This document shows positions 5,556 to 5,655 of a stretch of 5,655 nucleotides of DNA, piece by piece; position 1 is the first letter of the stretch, and each line of letters begins with the position of its first letter. Both the position numbers and the translations under genes were made by a program. Origin of the DNA: an uncultured Selenomonadales bacterium (lineage in GTDB: Bacteria > Bacillota > Negativicutes > Selenomonadales > Selenomonadaceae). The stretch lies in NCBI GenBank assembly GCA_946547205.1, contig CAMNPA010000101.1, forward strand, positions 1-5,655, written 5' to 3'. The notes beneath the pieces are model-generated. The model did not search any database. It saw only the letters and a list, made by a program, of their open reading frames with translations, and had not been told where the DNA came from.

Positions 5556-5655
5556 AAAAAATTTTTGGCATTGGTAGTCGTGTTGTTGATAGCGGCGGGA
5601 GCGTTCATTCAATTTGCCGTGCCCACAGCTTTAACGAATTATCTTAAAGATCGCG
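5553..5655 (+). CDS. Partial gene: small exported or membrane-anchored protein (N-terminus only)
   Basis: Only the first 34 codons are inside the window; the frame is open to the right edge. It begins Met-Lys-Lys, followed by a hydrophobic stretch at residues 4-23 rich in Leu, Val and Ala, then a polar segment starting near Thr25. This is a signal peptide or an N-terminal membrane anchor; no clear cleavage site or lipobox Cys is visible. The short sequence after the hydrophobic stretch vaguely resembles the start of DUF2993/LmeA-type exported lipid-binding proteins, but this is a guess. It starts 13 bp after prfB and probably shares its transcript. Confidence 0.75.
   Translation, partial: MKKFLALVVVLLIAAGAFIQFAVPTALTNYLKDR

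Noticed and set aside
5051..5608. Open frame of 185 codons on the - strand opposite the 3' half of prfB
   Set aside because: Antisense to the GGQ and SPF region of RF2 and to the start of the next gene; no domain and no plausible ribosome binding site context.
1..5655. CRISPR array, tRNA, rRNA, insertion sequence or attachment site
   Set aside because: No regularly spaced short repeats, RNA-gene signatures, transposase sequence or terminal inverted repeats were seen; the 302-bp direct repeats are coding sequence within paralogues.

Overview
The window reads as a bacterial chromosome segment in which every supported gene lies on the + strand in one tight, probably co-transcribed series: GT61-type glycosyltransferase A, then an exported nucleoside hydrolase, then glycosyltransferase B (paralogue of A), then prfB (release factor RF2), then the start of a small exported or membrane-anchored protein. 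Gaps are 60, 22, 12 and 13 bp, and I see no convincing terminator or promoter between genes. The organism is most likely a member of the Bacillota. The C-terminal repeats of both glycosyltransferases look like clostridial hydrophobic-W (ChW) repeats, Shine-Dalgarno sequences are strong (AAGGAGG), TTG starts are used, and base composition is moderate. Placement in the Negativicutes/Selenomonas-like group is only an impression.

Positions 1-2780. A 74-bp leader with a strong ribosome binding site precedes glycosyltransferase A (75-1697, TTG start). Gene A carries an in-frame run of 11 C (310-320) early in its reading frame. The nucleoside hydrolase (1758-2780) has a hydrophobic signal sequence and nearly all family signature residues, but a serine where the family usually has a catalytic histidine.

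Positions 2781-4419. Glycosyltransferase B has the same start context as A and a run of 9 C (3043-3051) at the same codons as A's tract. The last 302 bp of the homologous region are identical in A and B, down to every synonymous site, whereas the catalytic parts are clearly diverged.

Positions 4420-5655. prfB is complete only if the conserved +1 programmed frameshift at CTT-TGA-C (4498-4504) is used. Its internal Shine-Dalgarno-like GGGG lies one codon further from the slip site than in the well-known examples. A partial gene begins 13 bp after prfB.

The most interesting reading is a small phase-variable surface-glycan module. Two paralogous glycosyltransferases each carry a long poly-C tract that could switch the gene by slipped-strand mispairing. 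They share a C-terminal ChW module that appears homogenised by recombination, and they sit directly upstream of an essential translation gene whose expression could be affected by the switch.
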